Positions 1 to 8,953 of a stretch of 64,000 nucleotides of DNA are shown here, in pieces. The DNA comes from VXNE01 sp965217825 (GTDB lineage Bacteria > Pseudomonadota > Gammaproteobacteria > Pseudomonadales > Azotimanducaceae): the NCBI GenBank assembly GCA_965217825.1, contig OZ244571.1, forward strand, positions 2,852,001-2,916,000, read 5' to 3'. Position 1 is the first letter of the stretch. Each line of letters opens with the position of its first letter. A program made the position numbers and the translations under genes. Below the pieces are notes generated by a model that saw only the letters and a list, made by a program, of their open reading frames with translations, was not told the origin of the DNA and made no database searches.

Positions 1-134
1 TGCCAATCCGCGGTAAGGCATTCGGATTCGGACATTGCCGCGCAGCCGCAGAGGAGCCAGGCGATGCCCGCGGCAGCCAGTCCGATGGGGGAGGTGCCCC
101 CGGGCACGAGGGTCGGCTTCCCCGCCGACCTCAT
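1..134 (-). CDS. DUF2799-family lipoprotein, N-terminal part only
   Basis: Read right to left, this is the first 44 codons of a gene whose remainder lies outside the window. The ATG (134-132) overlaps the TGA of the TraB/GumN gene as ATGA, so the two are probably translationally coupled. After a short basic start comes a hydrophobic stretch ending in LLCGCAAM, a plausible lipobox, followed by SESECLTADW. The spacing of the second Cys and Trp matches the start of DUF2799 proteins, which are small lipoproteins of unknown function that usually continue with an IG.xDG motif. The lipobox and coupling are seen; the family call is inferred from about 15 residues. Confidence 0.55.
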   Translation of the reverse strand, partial: MRSAGKPTLVPGGTSPIGLAAAGIAWLLCGCAAMSESECLTADW

Positions 135-1282
135 TCGTTTGAGCCGGTTTTTGACATGACCCGATGGCCCTGAATTCCCTGCGCGTCCAGAAGCGCCACG
201 ATACCCCGGGGCCCCGGTAGGTGTCCCGCGCCCACGAGGACAAACCAGGTGCCCGGCTTCGAGAGCATGTCCTTGATCCCCGCCGCCAGCGTCACATTTC
301 TCTCGTAAATGAGCGCTTCGAGCAACGCACGATCCGCGTCGGACCCGGCCGTAAACTGTTCGAACAAACGCAACAACTCTCCGTCGTCGCCGAGAAACCA
401 GGCGCGCAACATTTGCGCGATGATCGGCTCCATCTCCGCCATGTCGTTCAGGGTGTTCACCAGGATCTCGGTCTGATCTGCCATCGAAGGGCTTGCCAGC
501 AGAGCAAGTTGCTGCTCGACGGTCTCGAGTTCGTGAAGGGTTCTGTCTCCAAGCCGAGAGAGGAAGTGCGCTTCAATGCCGTAGTTCGGCAGATAGCCGA
601 ACGCCGCCAGGCGGGCCACGCTGAGTTGCGAGGCAAGAAAGATGGGTTTGAGCTGTGCGACAGCTTCAATGCCAACACCGAGTTGTCGCAACTCTTCGCT
701 CAAGTGATCGCGTTGTGCCGGGTTCAGGCTTTCTTCGATTCGAGCGCCGTCGGCGAGAAGGGCGAACTTCGCGAAGCTCTGTGCTACCGCAGCGGGGTCA
801 GCATTCATGACATCGACTTCCACCACGACGTGGTCCGCCTGGTCGAACGCGGATTCGATCTGTTTGGGCAGGGGATGCAGCGCCGCTTTCAGCACATGGA
901 TGGAACCCACCAGGTAGAGGCGCGTCGACCCATTTTCGTAACGCCACATGAATAGCGGATGCGGCGCCTCGGTGCCTGCCTTGATGTCCACGGAACTGGA
1001 GGCGGTCGCGTCGTTGAGTCGAAATATCTCGCATGGCCGGACCGATCCACGTCTCAGGCGCGCGCGTTCGCAGCCGCCGAGCGCGGCCATTGCCGCGGCG
1101 ACGCCGGAAGCTTGTCCGCCGGCGTTGAAGGCGATTGGCTCGTCAGAGAACGACACGGCCATGGCCTTGCTTTCGTCGGAATCCGGGTATTCACGGAGTG
1201 CGTCGTCCAGCGTGGCCGGACTGGCGTGGCACGCGGCGAGCACTGCCGCCAGTCGGACGATACCGCGCGTGCCGATTCGCAT
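131..1282 (-). CDS. TraB/GumN family lipoprotein
   Basis: A 383-residue protein of the TraB/GumN (PF01963) family, whose members are erythromycin-esterase/ChaN/Tiki-like folds thought to be metal-dependent hydrolases. Two family landmarks are visible: the LVGSIHVLK motif near the start of the mature domain and a C-terminal FVLVGAGHLPG followed by GIVALL. I start at 1282 (MRIGTRG...), which gives a basic n-region, a hydrophobic core and an LAAC lipobox. An upstream in-frame ATG at 1354 would add 24 residues and spoil the signal peptide. About 70 bp of AT-rich DNA upstream of 1282 (for example around 1317-1335) probably holds the promoter. The DUF2799 gene follows with an overlapping start. The family is clear; the substrate is unknown. 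Confidence 0.85.
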   Translation of the reverse strand: MRIGTRGIVRLAAVLAACHASPATLDDALREYPDSDESKAMAVSFSDEPIAFNAGGQASGVAAAMAALGGCERARLRRGSVRPCEIFRLNDATASSSVDIKAGTEAPHPLFMWRYENGSTRLYLVGSIHVLKAALHPLPKQIESAFDQADHVVVEVDVMNADPAAVAQSFAKFALLADGARIEESLNPAQRDHLSEELRQLGVGIEAVAQLKPIFLASQLSVARLAAFGYLPNYGIEAHFLSRLGDRTLHELETVEQQLALLASPSMADQTEILVNTLNDMAEMEPIIAQMLRAWFLGDDGELLRLFEQFTAGSDADRALLEALIYERNVTLAAGIKDMLSKPGTWFVLVGAGHLPGPRGIVALLDAQGIQGHRVMSKTGSNE

Positions 1283-1448
1283 ATTGCGCGAAAACGCAAG
1301 GATATTCACATGATTTCTAATAAATAAATGTATGAGATTGAAACTTCGTGACATTTAGTTACTCAACAAGGCGGCTTGGCGCAGTGTGCGGGTTAGGCGC
1401 GCGTCACTGTCCATGGTTGGTCCGACGTGTTCCGCCGGGGCGCGAGGA

Positions 1449-2198
1449 TCACTCGGCGGCCAGCGGTTGGCCGCCGGCGGCGATGATCGCGTTTTCAATT
1501 TCATCGAGCATGCTCGCGAGATCGGTTGCGCTGGTGCCGCGCATCACCAGCGTCGTCCCGTAGCGCTCACTCCTGTAGAACGGGTAGCTGCCAAGTTCCA
1601 TGTCGGGATATCGCGCCTGGATTTCGGTCAACGCCGAGGCTATCTGGCTTTCTCCCAGGTACACGGTGACCGACCTCGACCGCACCACGTCGCCGCCTTC
1701 GATTTCGCCGCCGAGTGTGGACAACATGCCCTGCATGACGGACGGAATGCCGGCCATGACGAAGACATTTTCCATCCGGAACCCTTGGGGTCCGCCGGTT
1801 GGGTTGGCGATGAGCGTCGCGCCTTCGGGGATGCGAGCCATGCGCAGGCGATTTGCCATGACGTCATCCGGTGCGGGTCGTCGGCGAAGGCCCTCGGCGA
1901 TTTCGGGACTGACGACCAGCGGTACGCCGAATGCCTTGGCGATGCAGTCCGCCGTGATGTCGTCGTGCGTGGGGCCGATGCCGCCGGTAGTGAAGACATA
2001 GTCGAACCTGGCGCGGGCGGCGTTGACGGTGGCGACAACCACTTCCTCGACATCGGGGATGACGCGAGCCTCGGCGACCCGCACGCCCCATTCGTTGAGC
2101 TGCTGCGCGATGTGTACCAGGTTGACGTCCTGGGTGCGCCCCGACAGGATTTCGTTACCGATGATGACTACACATGCGGTTACGATTCGATCGGTCAT
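1449..2198 (-). CDS. CinA N-terminal-like molybdopterin-binding domain protein
   Basis: A 249-residue, single-domain protein of the MoCF-binding fold found at the N terminus of CinA. Visible motifs are VVIIGNEILSGRTQD at the N terminus, FTTGGIGPTHDDIT near residue 75, and the NPTGGPQGF and VMAGIP segments. The C-terminal PncC nicotinamide-mononucleotide deamidase domain of full-length CinA is absent, as is usual for the separate MoaB/CinA-like proteins of proteobacteria. It is read just after the crotonase gene in the same direction (39 nt gap), so co-transcription is likely. The precise role is not known. The start is an ATG with no competing upstream start. Confidence 0.85.
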   Translation of the reverse strand: MTDRIVTACVVIIGNEILSGRTQDVNLVHIAQQLNEWGVRVAEARVIPDVEEVVVATVNAARARFDYVFTTGGIGPTHDDITADCIAKAFGVPLVVSPEIAEGLRRRPAPDDVMANRLRMARIPEGATLIANPTGGPQGFRMENVFVMAGIPSVMQGMLSTLGGEIEGGDVVRSRSVTVYLGESQIASALTEIQARYPDMELGSYPFYRSERYGTTLVMRGTSATDLASMLDEIENAIIAAGGQPLAAE

Positions 2199-2237
2199 GC
2201 TTGCCTGTTCCCTGTTTGGCGTCGTGACGGGCGACGA

Positions 2238-3038
2238 TTACCGGCCGCCGAAGTGCGGCCTTCTCTTCTCGGCGAAAGCACGTCGGCCTTCCTTGTAGTC
2301 ATCGGAGTCGAAACATGCCTCCACCAGTCGCTGCACGTTGTTGAGATCTTCCTTCAAGCCGCCCCTCTCCCAGGCGTTGATGGCCGCCTTGGCGGCCTTC
2401 ACGGTCAACGGCGCATTCGCGGCAACCTTGTCGGCGTATTCGGCTACGGCGTCGCGGATCGCATCGCGCTCTTCAATGAAGTTGATCAGCCCGATTCGGA
2501 GCGCTTCTTGCGCACCAAGGAATCGCGCCGACAGGAGGATGTCCCGGGCGGATGCCGGGCCGACTGCGCGCGAAAGTTTGGCCAGACCTTCGTAGCCGTA
2601 GCCGAGCCCGAGATTGGCCGCGGGAATGCCGAACTGCGAATCCGGCGTAGCGAAACGCACATCGGCATTCAATGCGGCGGCAAGTCCGCCGCCGATACAG
2701 TAACCCTCGATGCAGGCAATCAACGGCTTCGATAGCGTTGCCAACGCTCTGCCGCCTCGCGCGGACGCGGCCCCGTACGTGGCCATCTGCTTTGCGTTGG
2801 AGCGCTTTCGGTCGAATTCGCTGATGTCCGCGCCGGATACGAACGCCTTGCCGCCGGCACCTCGCATGACGACGACGCGAACGGTCGAATCCTGTTCGAA
2901 CCGTTCGATGATGTCACCGATGGCTTGCCACATGGCAAGGGAAACGGCGTTGCGGCGCGCGGGATTGTTGTAGACCATCCAGCCGATCCCGGCCCGCGAC
3001 CAAGCGCGCATCTTGTCTGTACCAAGCTCGAGTTCCAT
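2238..3038 (-). CDS. Crotonase-fold enzyme (enoyl-CoA hydratase/isomerase family)
   Basis: A 266-residue crotonase superfamily member. The two oxyanion-hole regions are present: AFVSGADISEF near residue 65 and IEGYCIGGGLAAAL near residue 110. In classical enoyl-CoA hydratase the two catalytic glutamates sit in GGGCE and QPE; here those places read GGGLA and IPA, so both are alanine. A standard hydration is therefore doubtful. An isomerase, decarboxylase or other CoA-thioester reaction is more likely. Annotation pipelines would still call it enoyl-CoA hydratase. It sits between the VWA gene and the CinA-like gene on the same strand, and none of these neighbours suggests a pathway. Confidence 0.85.
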   Translation of the reverse strand: MELELGTDKMRAWSRAGIGWMVYNNPARRNAVSLAMWQAIGDIIERFEQDSTVRVVVMRGAGGKAFVSGADISEFDRKRSNAKQMATYGAASARGGRALATLSKPLIACIEGYCIGGGLAAALNADVRFATPDSQFGIPAANLGLGYGYEGLAKLSRAVGPASARDILLSARFLGAQEALRIGLINFIEERDAIRDAVAEYADKVAANAPLTVKAAKAAINAWERGGLKEDLNNVQRLVEACFDSDDYKEGRRAFAEKRRPHFGGR

Positions 3039-3073
3039 TCGCCAAGCTCCTCCAGAGGGTCAACGAGGCTTCG

Positions 3074-5065
3074 CTATCGGCGCCCCAGCTTCTTCCGCTT
3101 GCCTTCCACGTAGTCGACCAGCACGTATTCTCCGAGCCGTTCCGGCGTCGTATAGAACACGCGTCCGCCATTGATACGCGCGATCTGGTCCATGAATTCC
3201 TTCAGATAGTAGCTCGTATCCAGCATGAAGGTGTTGATCGCGATGCCCTTGCGCGTGCACCGCTGGACCGCGCTGTAGGTTGCCCGATAGGTTTCTCGCG
3301 TCGGTGGATAGGAGAAGTAGTGGCGACCGTTCGGAAGCAGATGGGCGGTAGGTTCCCCGTCGGAGATCATGATGATCTGTTTGCTGCCGGCGTCGTGTTT
3401 CGACAGCAGGCTTTCCGCCAGCAGCAGTGCGTGTTGCATGTTCGTGCCGAGCACGTATTCGTCCCATTGCAGCAGGGGAAGGTCGTGCGCCTTCAGTTCG
3501 CGTGCGTAGGCCGCGAAGCCGATGATGTAGAAGTCGTCGCGGGGGTATTGGGAGGTGATGAGATTGTGCAACGCGAGCGCGACCTTTTTTGCCGCCTGGA
3601 ACGCGCCGCGGAGCGCCATTGACCAGGACTGATCCACCAGCATCGCCGTGGCCGTCGACGTCCGGAGTTCCGACCGGTAGACCTCGAAGTCTTCCGGCTT
3701 CAGACGCACCGGCGTCGACGGCCCTTCGCGGTCGATGGCGTTCCTGATTGTACGCGGCATGTGCAGATGAAACGGATCGCCGTATTCGTAGGGTTTGGTC
3801 TGTTCCAGGCGGTCGCCGAAACGCCCTTCTTCGGGCAGCGCATGGCTCCCGAGACGTTGTCGCCGCAGGCGCGCATAGATTTCGCCCAGCGCCTTCTGGC
3901 CAATCATGCGCGAGCCCCGGGGAGTGAGTTCCCACCGGTCGCCCTCGCGGATGTATCCCGCGTCGCGCAACGCCTTGAGGAGTTCCTTTAGATTGTCCAG
4001 CGAATCGGCGGCTTCATCATCCAGCAGGGCCCGCAGGGCGTCCTGATCGATACGTTCGACATCGCCGCTTCGCTCCGCCTCCCGCACCTGTTCGATGAGT
4101 TGATCGAGATCGCGCATCTCGCCCATGAGCCGCATCGCGGCTTCGAGATCGAGCTCATCGCCGCCGCCGAATACATAGCGCTTGCCTTCCGGATTCAGGA
4201 AGTCCATTTCCTTGGCGAGTTTGACGAGTTCCGCCTCGAGTTCCGGATCGCCAAAGCGATCCGATAGCAACGACTGCAACTGCTCGCGCTGTTGCGGCGA
4301 CAACGAGGAGAGCAGGGACTGCGCCGCCGCCATCTGCCGGCGCATCTGATCGAGCAATTCGTCCAACGACTGCGGGGGATTGTCGCCGAACATGTCTCCG
4401 AACTTGCGCATGAAATCATCGAAGCCCGGATCGTTGTTCGCGATCTTCCGGGTCAACATCTCGTTCAGCGCCTTGATCATGTCCTTCATGCGATTGATGT
4501 CCTCGCCGGACATCTGGTTGACCATTCGCTCGATGTCGTTGAAGAAGGTCTGCGTCATCGCCTTGCGCAACTGGTTGAGTAGTTCCAGAAACTTGCGCTG
4601 GGCGTCGGGATTCAGGAACTCGTAGCCCTCGAGCGTCTTCATCTTTCCGCCGACGTCCTCCGGGAGGTCGTCGATTGCTTCCTGGTTGCGCTCGGCGATA
4701 TCCTTCAGGACGCGGTCCGCGTACTCGTCCTCGTCCCGGTCCATCCACTCGTCGATCGTGTCCTGCTCCATCTCGACGATGCGCGCGAGTTGCTGCTCGA
4801 TGTCTCGCATGACGCTGGACAAGTCGAACTGTTCAAGCCGCTCGCGCCTGCGATCGCGCAGCGTCCGCATGATATCGCGCAGACCTTGCACCCGGTGGTC
4901 GCCTGTCTGCATGCCGCGCGACAACAGGTTGCGCAATGCCCAGCGGAGGTCGCCATACTCCGTGAGGTCGTCGGCGATGGCGGCCAGCACGTCGTCCGCC
5001 GCGATTTCGAGCGCCTGGGAGCCGTCCCAACGGGAATAGCGAAAACGTGTAGCGAAGTGGCGCAA
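3074..5065 (-). CDS. VWA domain protein (partner of MoxR-like ATPase)
   Basis: A 663-residue protein with a long, charged, mostly helical N-terminal region rich in R/E/L and a C-terminal von Willebrand A domain. The MIDAS motif is read as MLVDQSWSM (DxSxS), with a later MISDGEP segment supplying the further metal ligand. This architecture, immediately downstream of a MoxR/Mg-chelatase-like AAA+ gene, matches the conserved pair typified by mycobacterial Rv0958/Rv0959. MoxR-VWA pairs generally act as ATP-dependent chaperones that load metals or activate partner proteins; the client here is unknown. There is no signal peptide, so it is probably cytoplasmic. The ATG at 5065 is the first convincing start; 64 nt separate it from the ATPase stop. 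Confidence 0.85.
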   Translation of the reverse strand: MRHFATRFRYSRWDGSQALEIAADDVLAAIADDLTEYGDLRWALRNLLSRGMQTGDHRVQGLRDIMRTLRDRRRERLEQFDLSSVMRDIEQQLARIVEMEQDTIDEWMDRDEDEYADRVLKDIAERNQEAIDDLPEDVGGKMKTLEGYEFLNPDAQRKFLELLNQLRKAMTQTFFNDIERMVNQMSGEDINRMKDMIKALNEMLTRKIANNDPGFDDFMRKFGDMFGDNPPQSLDELLDQMRRQMAAAQSLLSSLSPQQREQLQSLLSDRFGDPELEAELVKLAKEMDFLNPEGKRYVFGGGDELDLEAAMRLMGEMRDLDQLIEQVREAERSGDVERIDQDALRALLDDEAADSLDNLKELLKALRDAGYIREGDRWELTPRGSRMIGQKALGEIYARLRRQRLGSHALPEEGRFGDRLEQTKPYEYGDPFHLHMPRTIRNAIDREGPSTPVRLKPEDFEVYRSELRTSTATAMLVDQSWSMALRGAFQAAKKVALALHNLITSQYPRDDFYIIGFAAYARELKAHDLPLLQWDEYVLGTNMQHALLLAESLLSKHDAGSKQIIMISDGEPTAHLLPNGRHYFSYPPTRETYRATYSAVQRCTRKGIAINTFMLDTSYYLKEFMDQIARINGGRVFYTTPERLGEYVLVDYVEGKRKKLGRR

Positions 5066-5129
5066 GGGGGTTCAGTCCGAACTGTGCCGCGCGGCGGAGT
5101 CCCAGCGGAGGTCAGGTTTCACGGAGCAG

Positions 5130-6527
5130 CTACCCTGTGAAGACGGCGCGGCCGCGGACGCCGTGCTTGTTCAGCAACTCGTGCAGGTGCAGGCCTTCAA
5201 GGATGAATTCGATCGCTGCGGCTGCCTGGCCCGGCCCGGTCTCCCCCGCCAGCCGCGCCACGGCGTCCCGCAAGCCATCCACACGGCCCAGAGTCCCGAT
5301 GTATTCCTCGACGGCGGCGGCTTCGCCCGTCTCTATGGCAAGGCCTTCGTTGAACGCCATGGCGACAGTTTCCAGCTTGTCCGTGTCGACGCAACGGTCG
5401 TACACGGTCTTCACGGCGGCGTTGATAATGCGCTGGAGAATCTTGTCTTCCTGACCTTCCTCCATGGCTTCGAACTCGACCTTGCCCTGCAACGACGGGC
5501 CGATGAAGGACAGGTCGGAGATCCGCGGAACGACTTCGGATTCGCCGAGCCGCAAGGCCCTCCGGAACGCGTTGGCGAGTAGCGATTCGTAGTTGGAAAT
5601 CGACATGCGGACGGAGACGCCGGAGCGCTGATTGATATCGGGCGATTGCCGGGCGAGGTGCGTCACTTCGGCGACGATTTCGCGCATGTACGCCGGCACA
5701 TGGAGTTCGCGGCCCATCATGTCGAACTGCGACGCTTCCTGGTCCATGATGGCGATTTCCTGCTCCACGGACTCGGGATAGTGCGTACGAATCTGCGCGC
5801 CGTAGCGGTCCTTCAGCGGCGTGATGATGCGCCCGCGATTCGTGTAGTCCTCCGGATTCGCCGTGGCGACAAGGAAGACATCGAGGGGCAGCCGCACCTT
5901 GTGCCCGCGAATCTGGATGTCGCGCTCCTCCATGACGTTGAGCAGGCCGACTTGAATCCGTTCGGTCATGTCCGGCAACTCGTTGATGGCGAAGATGCCC
6001 CGGTTCATTCGCGGTACGAGGCCGAAATGTATGGTCAGCGCATCGGAAAGATATCGGCCTTCCGCCACCTTGATCGGATCGACCTCGCCGATCAGGTCCG
6101 CAATGGTGATATCCGGTGTCGCGAGCTTTTCACCGTAGCGCTCGTCGCGGTGCAGCCATCGAATCGGCGCGTCGTCGCCGTGTTCCCTGACGATGGCTTT
6201 GCCGGCTTCCGTGATGGGGCGTTCGGGATTCTCGGGAATCTCGGTGCCGTCGAGGATGGGCGTATGCTCGTCGAGCAGGGCGGTCAGTCCCCGGAGAATG
6301 CGCGACTTCGCCTGGCCGCGCTCGCCTAGAAGGATCAGGTCCTGGCCGCCGAGGATGGCGTTTTGAATCCCCGGGATGACGGTTTCGTCATAGCCGACGA
6401 TACCGGGAAACAGCCCATCGCCGTTGGCGAGCCTGGCGATGAGGTTTCGGCGGACTTCGGTCTTGACGGACGGCACCGAATAGTTGGCCGCGCGGAGCTC
6501 GCCGAGAGTGGCTGGCATGGGATCCAT
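5130..6527 (-). CDS. MoxR/Mg-chelatase-like AAA+ ATPase
   Basis: A 465-residue AAA+ ATPase. A Walker A-type loop reads LLGERGQAKSRIL (about residues 85-97), and Walker B reads GIFAINELPDM, followed by the sensor region VFLVATANPEDY. The sequence resembles the magnesium-chelatase/MoxR clade and is the upstream partner of the VWA gene, the common AAA-VWA gene pair. The pair is probably an operon reading leftwards from a promoter in the 6528-6750 gap, which also serves xthA in the other direction. Two nearby ATGs (6527 and 6518) are possible starts. The biochemical role is inferred from family and context only. Confidence 0.85.
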   Translation of the reverse strand: MDPMPATLGELRAANYSVPSVKTEVRRNLIARLANGDGLFPGIVGYDETVIPGIQNAILGGQDLILLGERGQAKSRILRGLTALLDEHTPILDGTEIPENPERPITEAGKAIVREHGDDAPIRWLHRDERYGEKLATPDITIADLIGEVDPIKVAEGRYLSDALTIHFGLVPRMNRGIFAINELPDMTERIQVGLLNVMEERDIQIRGHKVRLPLDVFLVATANPEDYTNRGRIITPLKDRYGAQIRTHYPESVEQEIAIMDQEASQFDMMGRELHVPAYMREIVAEVTHLARQSPDINQRSGVSVRMSISNYESLLANAFRRALRLGESEVVPRISDLSFIGPSLQGKVEFEAMEEGQEDKILQRIINAAVKTVYDRCVDTDKLETVAMAFNEGLAIETGEAAAVEEYIGTLGRVDGLRDAVARLAGETGPGQAAAAIEFILEGLHLHELLNKHGVRGRAVFTG

Positions 6528-6750
6528 TACTTCCTTCCCTCCATCACGCTAAGGCCCTCGCCTCGCCGGATTCCGTCTGCCGCCCCGTCGGGGGATGCGG
6601 TTGCCCCGGACCGTGTCCCGACTTCGCTGCGCCCTGCCTTGGCCGGTTCGCAGGGTGATCGAAGTGTGTCAGCTACGCCGGGGGATCGCAACGGTGCGCG
6701 TCGGCGAGGCCGAAGGCGCTTTGCTGGATGAAGTCGGTTAGGATGCCGGC

Positions 6751-7524
6751 ATGCGTATCGCAACCTGGAACGTGAACGGTCTGCGCGCCCGTCTGGACTT
6801 CATCCGTATCTGGCTGGATCAACGCCGACCGGACATCGTCGGTCTGCAGGAGATCAAGGCGGAAGCCGACGACTTCCCCCAGTCGGTCTTCGAGGCCCTG
6901 GGGTACGAGGTGGTCCTGCATGGGCAAAAGGGTTGGAACGGGGTCGCTGTGCTGTCCCGCCTGCCGGTCGAAGACAGCTTTCGCGGCCTGCCGGGCCAGG
7001 AGGACATGGGAGCGCGACTCGTAGGCGCCCGCATCGCGGGACTGACTTTTGTCACCGTCTATTGCCCGAACGGCAAGTCCCTGGAACACGAGGACTATGG
7101 CAGGAAACTCGCCTGGCTGGACGACCTCGCGGCCTTCTGGTCCGCGCGCGACGCGGGGGAGGGCATCCTTTGCGGGGATTTCAACGTGGTCCCGCAGCCG
7201 ATCGACAGTTGGCACGGGGACGCCGCAGACGGGAAAATCTTCCACACAGCCGAAGAGAGGAAGCGATTCGACACGCTTCTGCGGGGTGGCCTGGTCGACC
7301 TCTTCCGCGAACGGAACCACGATGCCCGCGCGTTTTCCTGGTGGGACTACCGAGGCGGCGCATTCCGCTTCGGACATGGGCTACGGATCGATTTCCTGCT
7401 GGCCACGCTACCGGTATCGGCGCGCGTCATCCAAGTCGAGATAGACCGCGACTTTCGAAAGAAGCAGGAAGGGTTGACAGCGTCCGATCATGCGCCGGTG
7501 ATTGCGGATCTCGATTGGGGTTAG
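6751..7524 (+). CDS. xthA: Exodeoxyribonuclease III
   Basis: A 257-residue Mg-dependent exonuclease/AP endonuclease of the EEP fold, for base excision repair. Diagnostic motifs in order: MRIATWNVNGLRARL at the N terminus, GLQEIK (metal-binding Glu), WNGVAVLSR, YCPNG, CGDFNV, FSWWDYR and a C-terminal SDHAPV carrying the catalytic Asp-His. Length matches the ExoIII family. It is divergent from the AAA+/VWA pair. The 223 bp between them holds no gene I can support and presumably contains both promoters. Confidence 0.95.
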   Translation: MRIATWNVNGLRARLDFIRIWLDQRRPDIVGLQEIKAEADDFPQSVFEALGYEVVLHGQKGWNGVAVLSRLPVEDSFRGLPGQEDMGARLVGARIAGLTFVTVYCPNGKSLEHEDYGRKLAWLDDLAAFWSARDAGEGILCGDFNVVPQPIDSWHGDAADGKIFHTAEERKRFDTLLRGGLVDLFRERNHDARAFSWWDYRGGAFRFGHGLRIDFLLATLPVSARVIQVEIDRDFRKKQEGLTASDHAPVIADLDWG

Positions 7525-7525
7525 T

Positions 7526-7551
7526 GCCACAAAATCCGTCGCCCTGTCGGG
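7526..7551 (+). repeat. 26-bp dispersed repeat copy (matches 22726-22751 inverted)
   Basis: Just after the xthA stop, 26 bases beginning GCCACAAAATCC and ending CCCTGTCGGG recur perfectly, on the opposite strand, at 22726-22751. Both copies are intergenic. The match is seen directly; its function is unknown. Confidence 0.75.
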
Positions 7552-7610
7552 CGCCGTGTTTTGCCTGGATATGGTTGCCACAGCGCTGGCTGCGAACTAA
7601 GCTACGCGGC

Positions 7611-7850
7611 ATGACTACACTATCTGACGCGGTCCGCCTTCTGGAGTCGGGAGATTGGCAGGCGGCCCATCGTATCGTTCAGAAGGACTCCTCGCGGCAG
7701 GGCAATTGGGCGCACGGGATCGTGCACATCATGGAAGGCGATCTGCGCAATGCCGGACATTGGTATCGGCGCGCCGAAAGAGACCTGCCGGATGCCTCCG
7801 CTGTCGACGATGAGATCCGGTTGCTGAAGCAACAACTGGCTACCGGCTAG
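7611..7850 (+). CDS. Small conserved hypothetical protein
   Basis: A 79-residue soluble protein beginning MTTLSDAVRLLESGDWQAAH, with a run of helical residues, GIVHIMEGDLRNAGHWYRRA in the middle and an acidic tail. The helix-turn-helix pairing and the A/Y/R spacing look like a single TPR-like repeat. I recall similar small proteins in proteobacteria but know no function. The start is the ATG at 7611, the only reasonable one; the preceding 86 bp hold the dispersed repeat and probably the promoter. Confidence 0.7.
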   Translation: MTTLSDAVRLLESGDWQAAHRIVQKDSSRQGNWAHGIVHIMEGDLRNAGHWYRRAERDLPDASAVDDEIRLLKQQLATG

Positions 7851-7896
7851 CTGGCGCCCGTCGAAGGAGCCGTGCCCCGCCCGTCCCTGGGGGCCA

Positions 7897-8937
7897 CTAC
7901 CTCGCTTCGATCTTCTGGCTCAGGTACTCCCTGACATCATCGGCGTTGCCCCGGAAGACGATGCGATGCTGTTTCTTTCCGATCTGGTAGTCGTATAGCG
8001 GATCGTAGTACCAGTCGAGCAACATGCCGATCCAGGCGCGATGCGCATCCGCATCCCCGCCTTCGAACGCGCGGCGCATCTGGGTGCGTACTTGGCGATG
8101 GCGGTCGCCGCCCAGGCGACGACGTATATTGTCCAAGGCTGTTTCGAGCGCTTCCGGGAGATGTTCCCGATCGTCTGCTTCGACGACGTATTCCCGATGG
8201 ATGTTTTCTATCCGTGTCCGCTGGTCCGATTCGATGAGCACGATGGGGGAGTCCTGCATGCCGCGGTAAACGCCCTCGGGAATGGCGAGCCGACCAATCG
8301 TTCGACTTTCGTCCTCTACAACGGTGGGCACTGAACTGGAACCGCGCCGCAGGAGCTGGACTGCGAGTGCATTTTCGAAACTGATGGGGGTCGGCTGGGG
8401 CGTCGCGCGCTTGCCAAAAGCGGAGCCACGGTGATTCGCCAGCGACTCCAGGTCGATGCTGTCCGGCATCTGCTTCAATATGTCGGTCTTGCCGACGCCG
8501 GTTCGCCCCCCGACGAGAAGCCACTCGCGTTGACGGTCGAGCGTATCGATACAGAATCGCCGCAGCGCCCTATAACCACCGTGGATGCGTGGCGCGTCCC
8601 GCCCCGTGCCAGCGAGCCACCGCTGCACAGTCTCGGATCTCAACCCGCCGCGCCAGCAGTACAGCATCGCATCTGGATGCTCGTCGAGTATCTGCTGCCA
8701 GGCTGCCAGCAGCGCGGCTTTCACATTTCCGGAAACGAGTTCATTGCCGAGGGTGATCGCAGCATCGCGTCCGCCTTGTTTGTAACGGAGACCGATCGTC
8801 TCGCGCTCCGCATCGGTCAGAAGCGGCAGATTCACCGCACCGGGGAACGCGCCGTGCCGGAACTCCGCCGGCGAGCGCAGGTCGATAAGCGGCGCGCCGA
8901 GCGTAAACACGGCGGCATAGTCTGAAACCGAGCGCAC
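7897..8937 (-). CDS. mnmH: tRNA 2-selenouridine synthase
   Basis: A 346-residue protein with an N-terminal rhodanese domain and a C-terminal P-loop domain, the MnmH/SelU architecture. The rhodanese active-site Cys is in MLYCWRGGLRS (about residue 94), and the P-loop reads LVGGRTGVGKTDIL. MnmH replaces sulfur by selenium (through a geranylated intermediate) at U34 of tRNAs for Lys, Glu and Gln, using selenophosphate. Presence of the gene implies that selD exists elsewhere in the genome. It is adjacent to, and in the same direction as, the Sel1-repeat lipoprotein gene, with a 16-nt gap. Confidence 0.93.
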   Translation of the reverse strand: MRSVSDYAAVFTLGAPLIDLRSPAEFRHGAFPGAVNLPLLTDAERETIGLRYKQGGRDAAITLGNELVSGNVKAALLAAWQQILDEHPDAMLYCWRGGLRSETVQRWLAGTGRDAPRIHGGYRALRRFCIDTLDRQREWLLVGGRTGVGKTDILKQMPDSIDLESLANHRGSAFGKRATPQPTPISFENALAVQLLRRGSSSVPTVVEDESRTIGRLAIPEGVYRGMQDSPIVLIESDQRTRIENIHREYVVEADDREHLPEALETALDNIRRRLGGDRHRQVRTQMRRAFEGGDADAHRAWIGMLLDWYYDPLYDYQIGKKQHRIVFRGNADDVREYLSQKIEAR

Positions 8938-8953
8938 GACAGGACCTCGCAGG

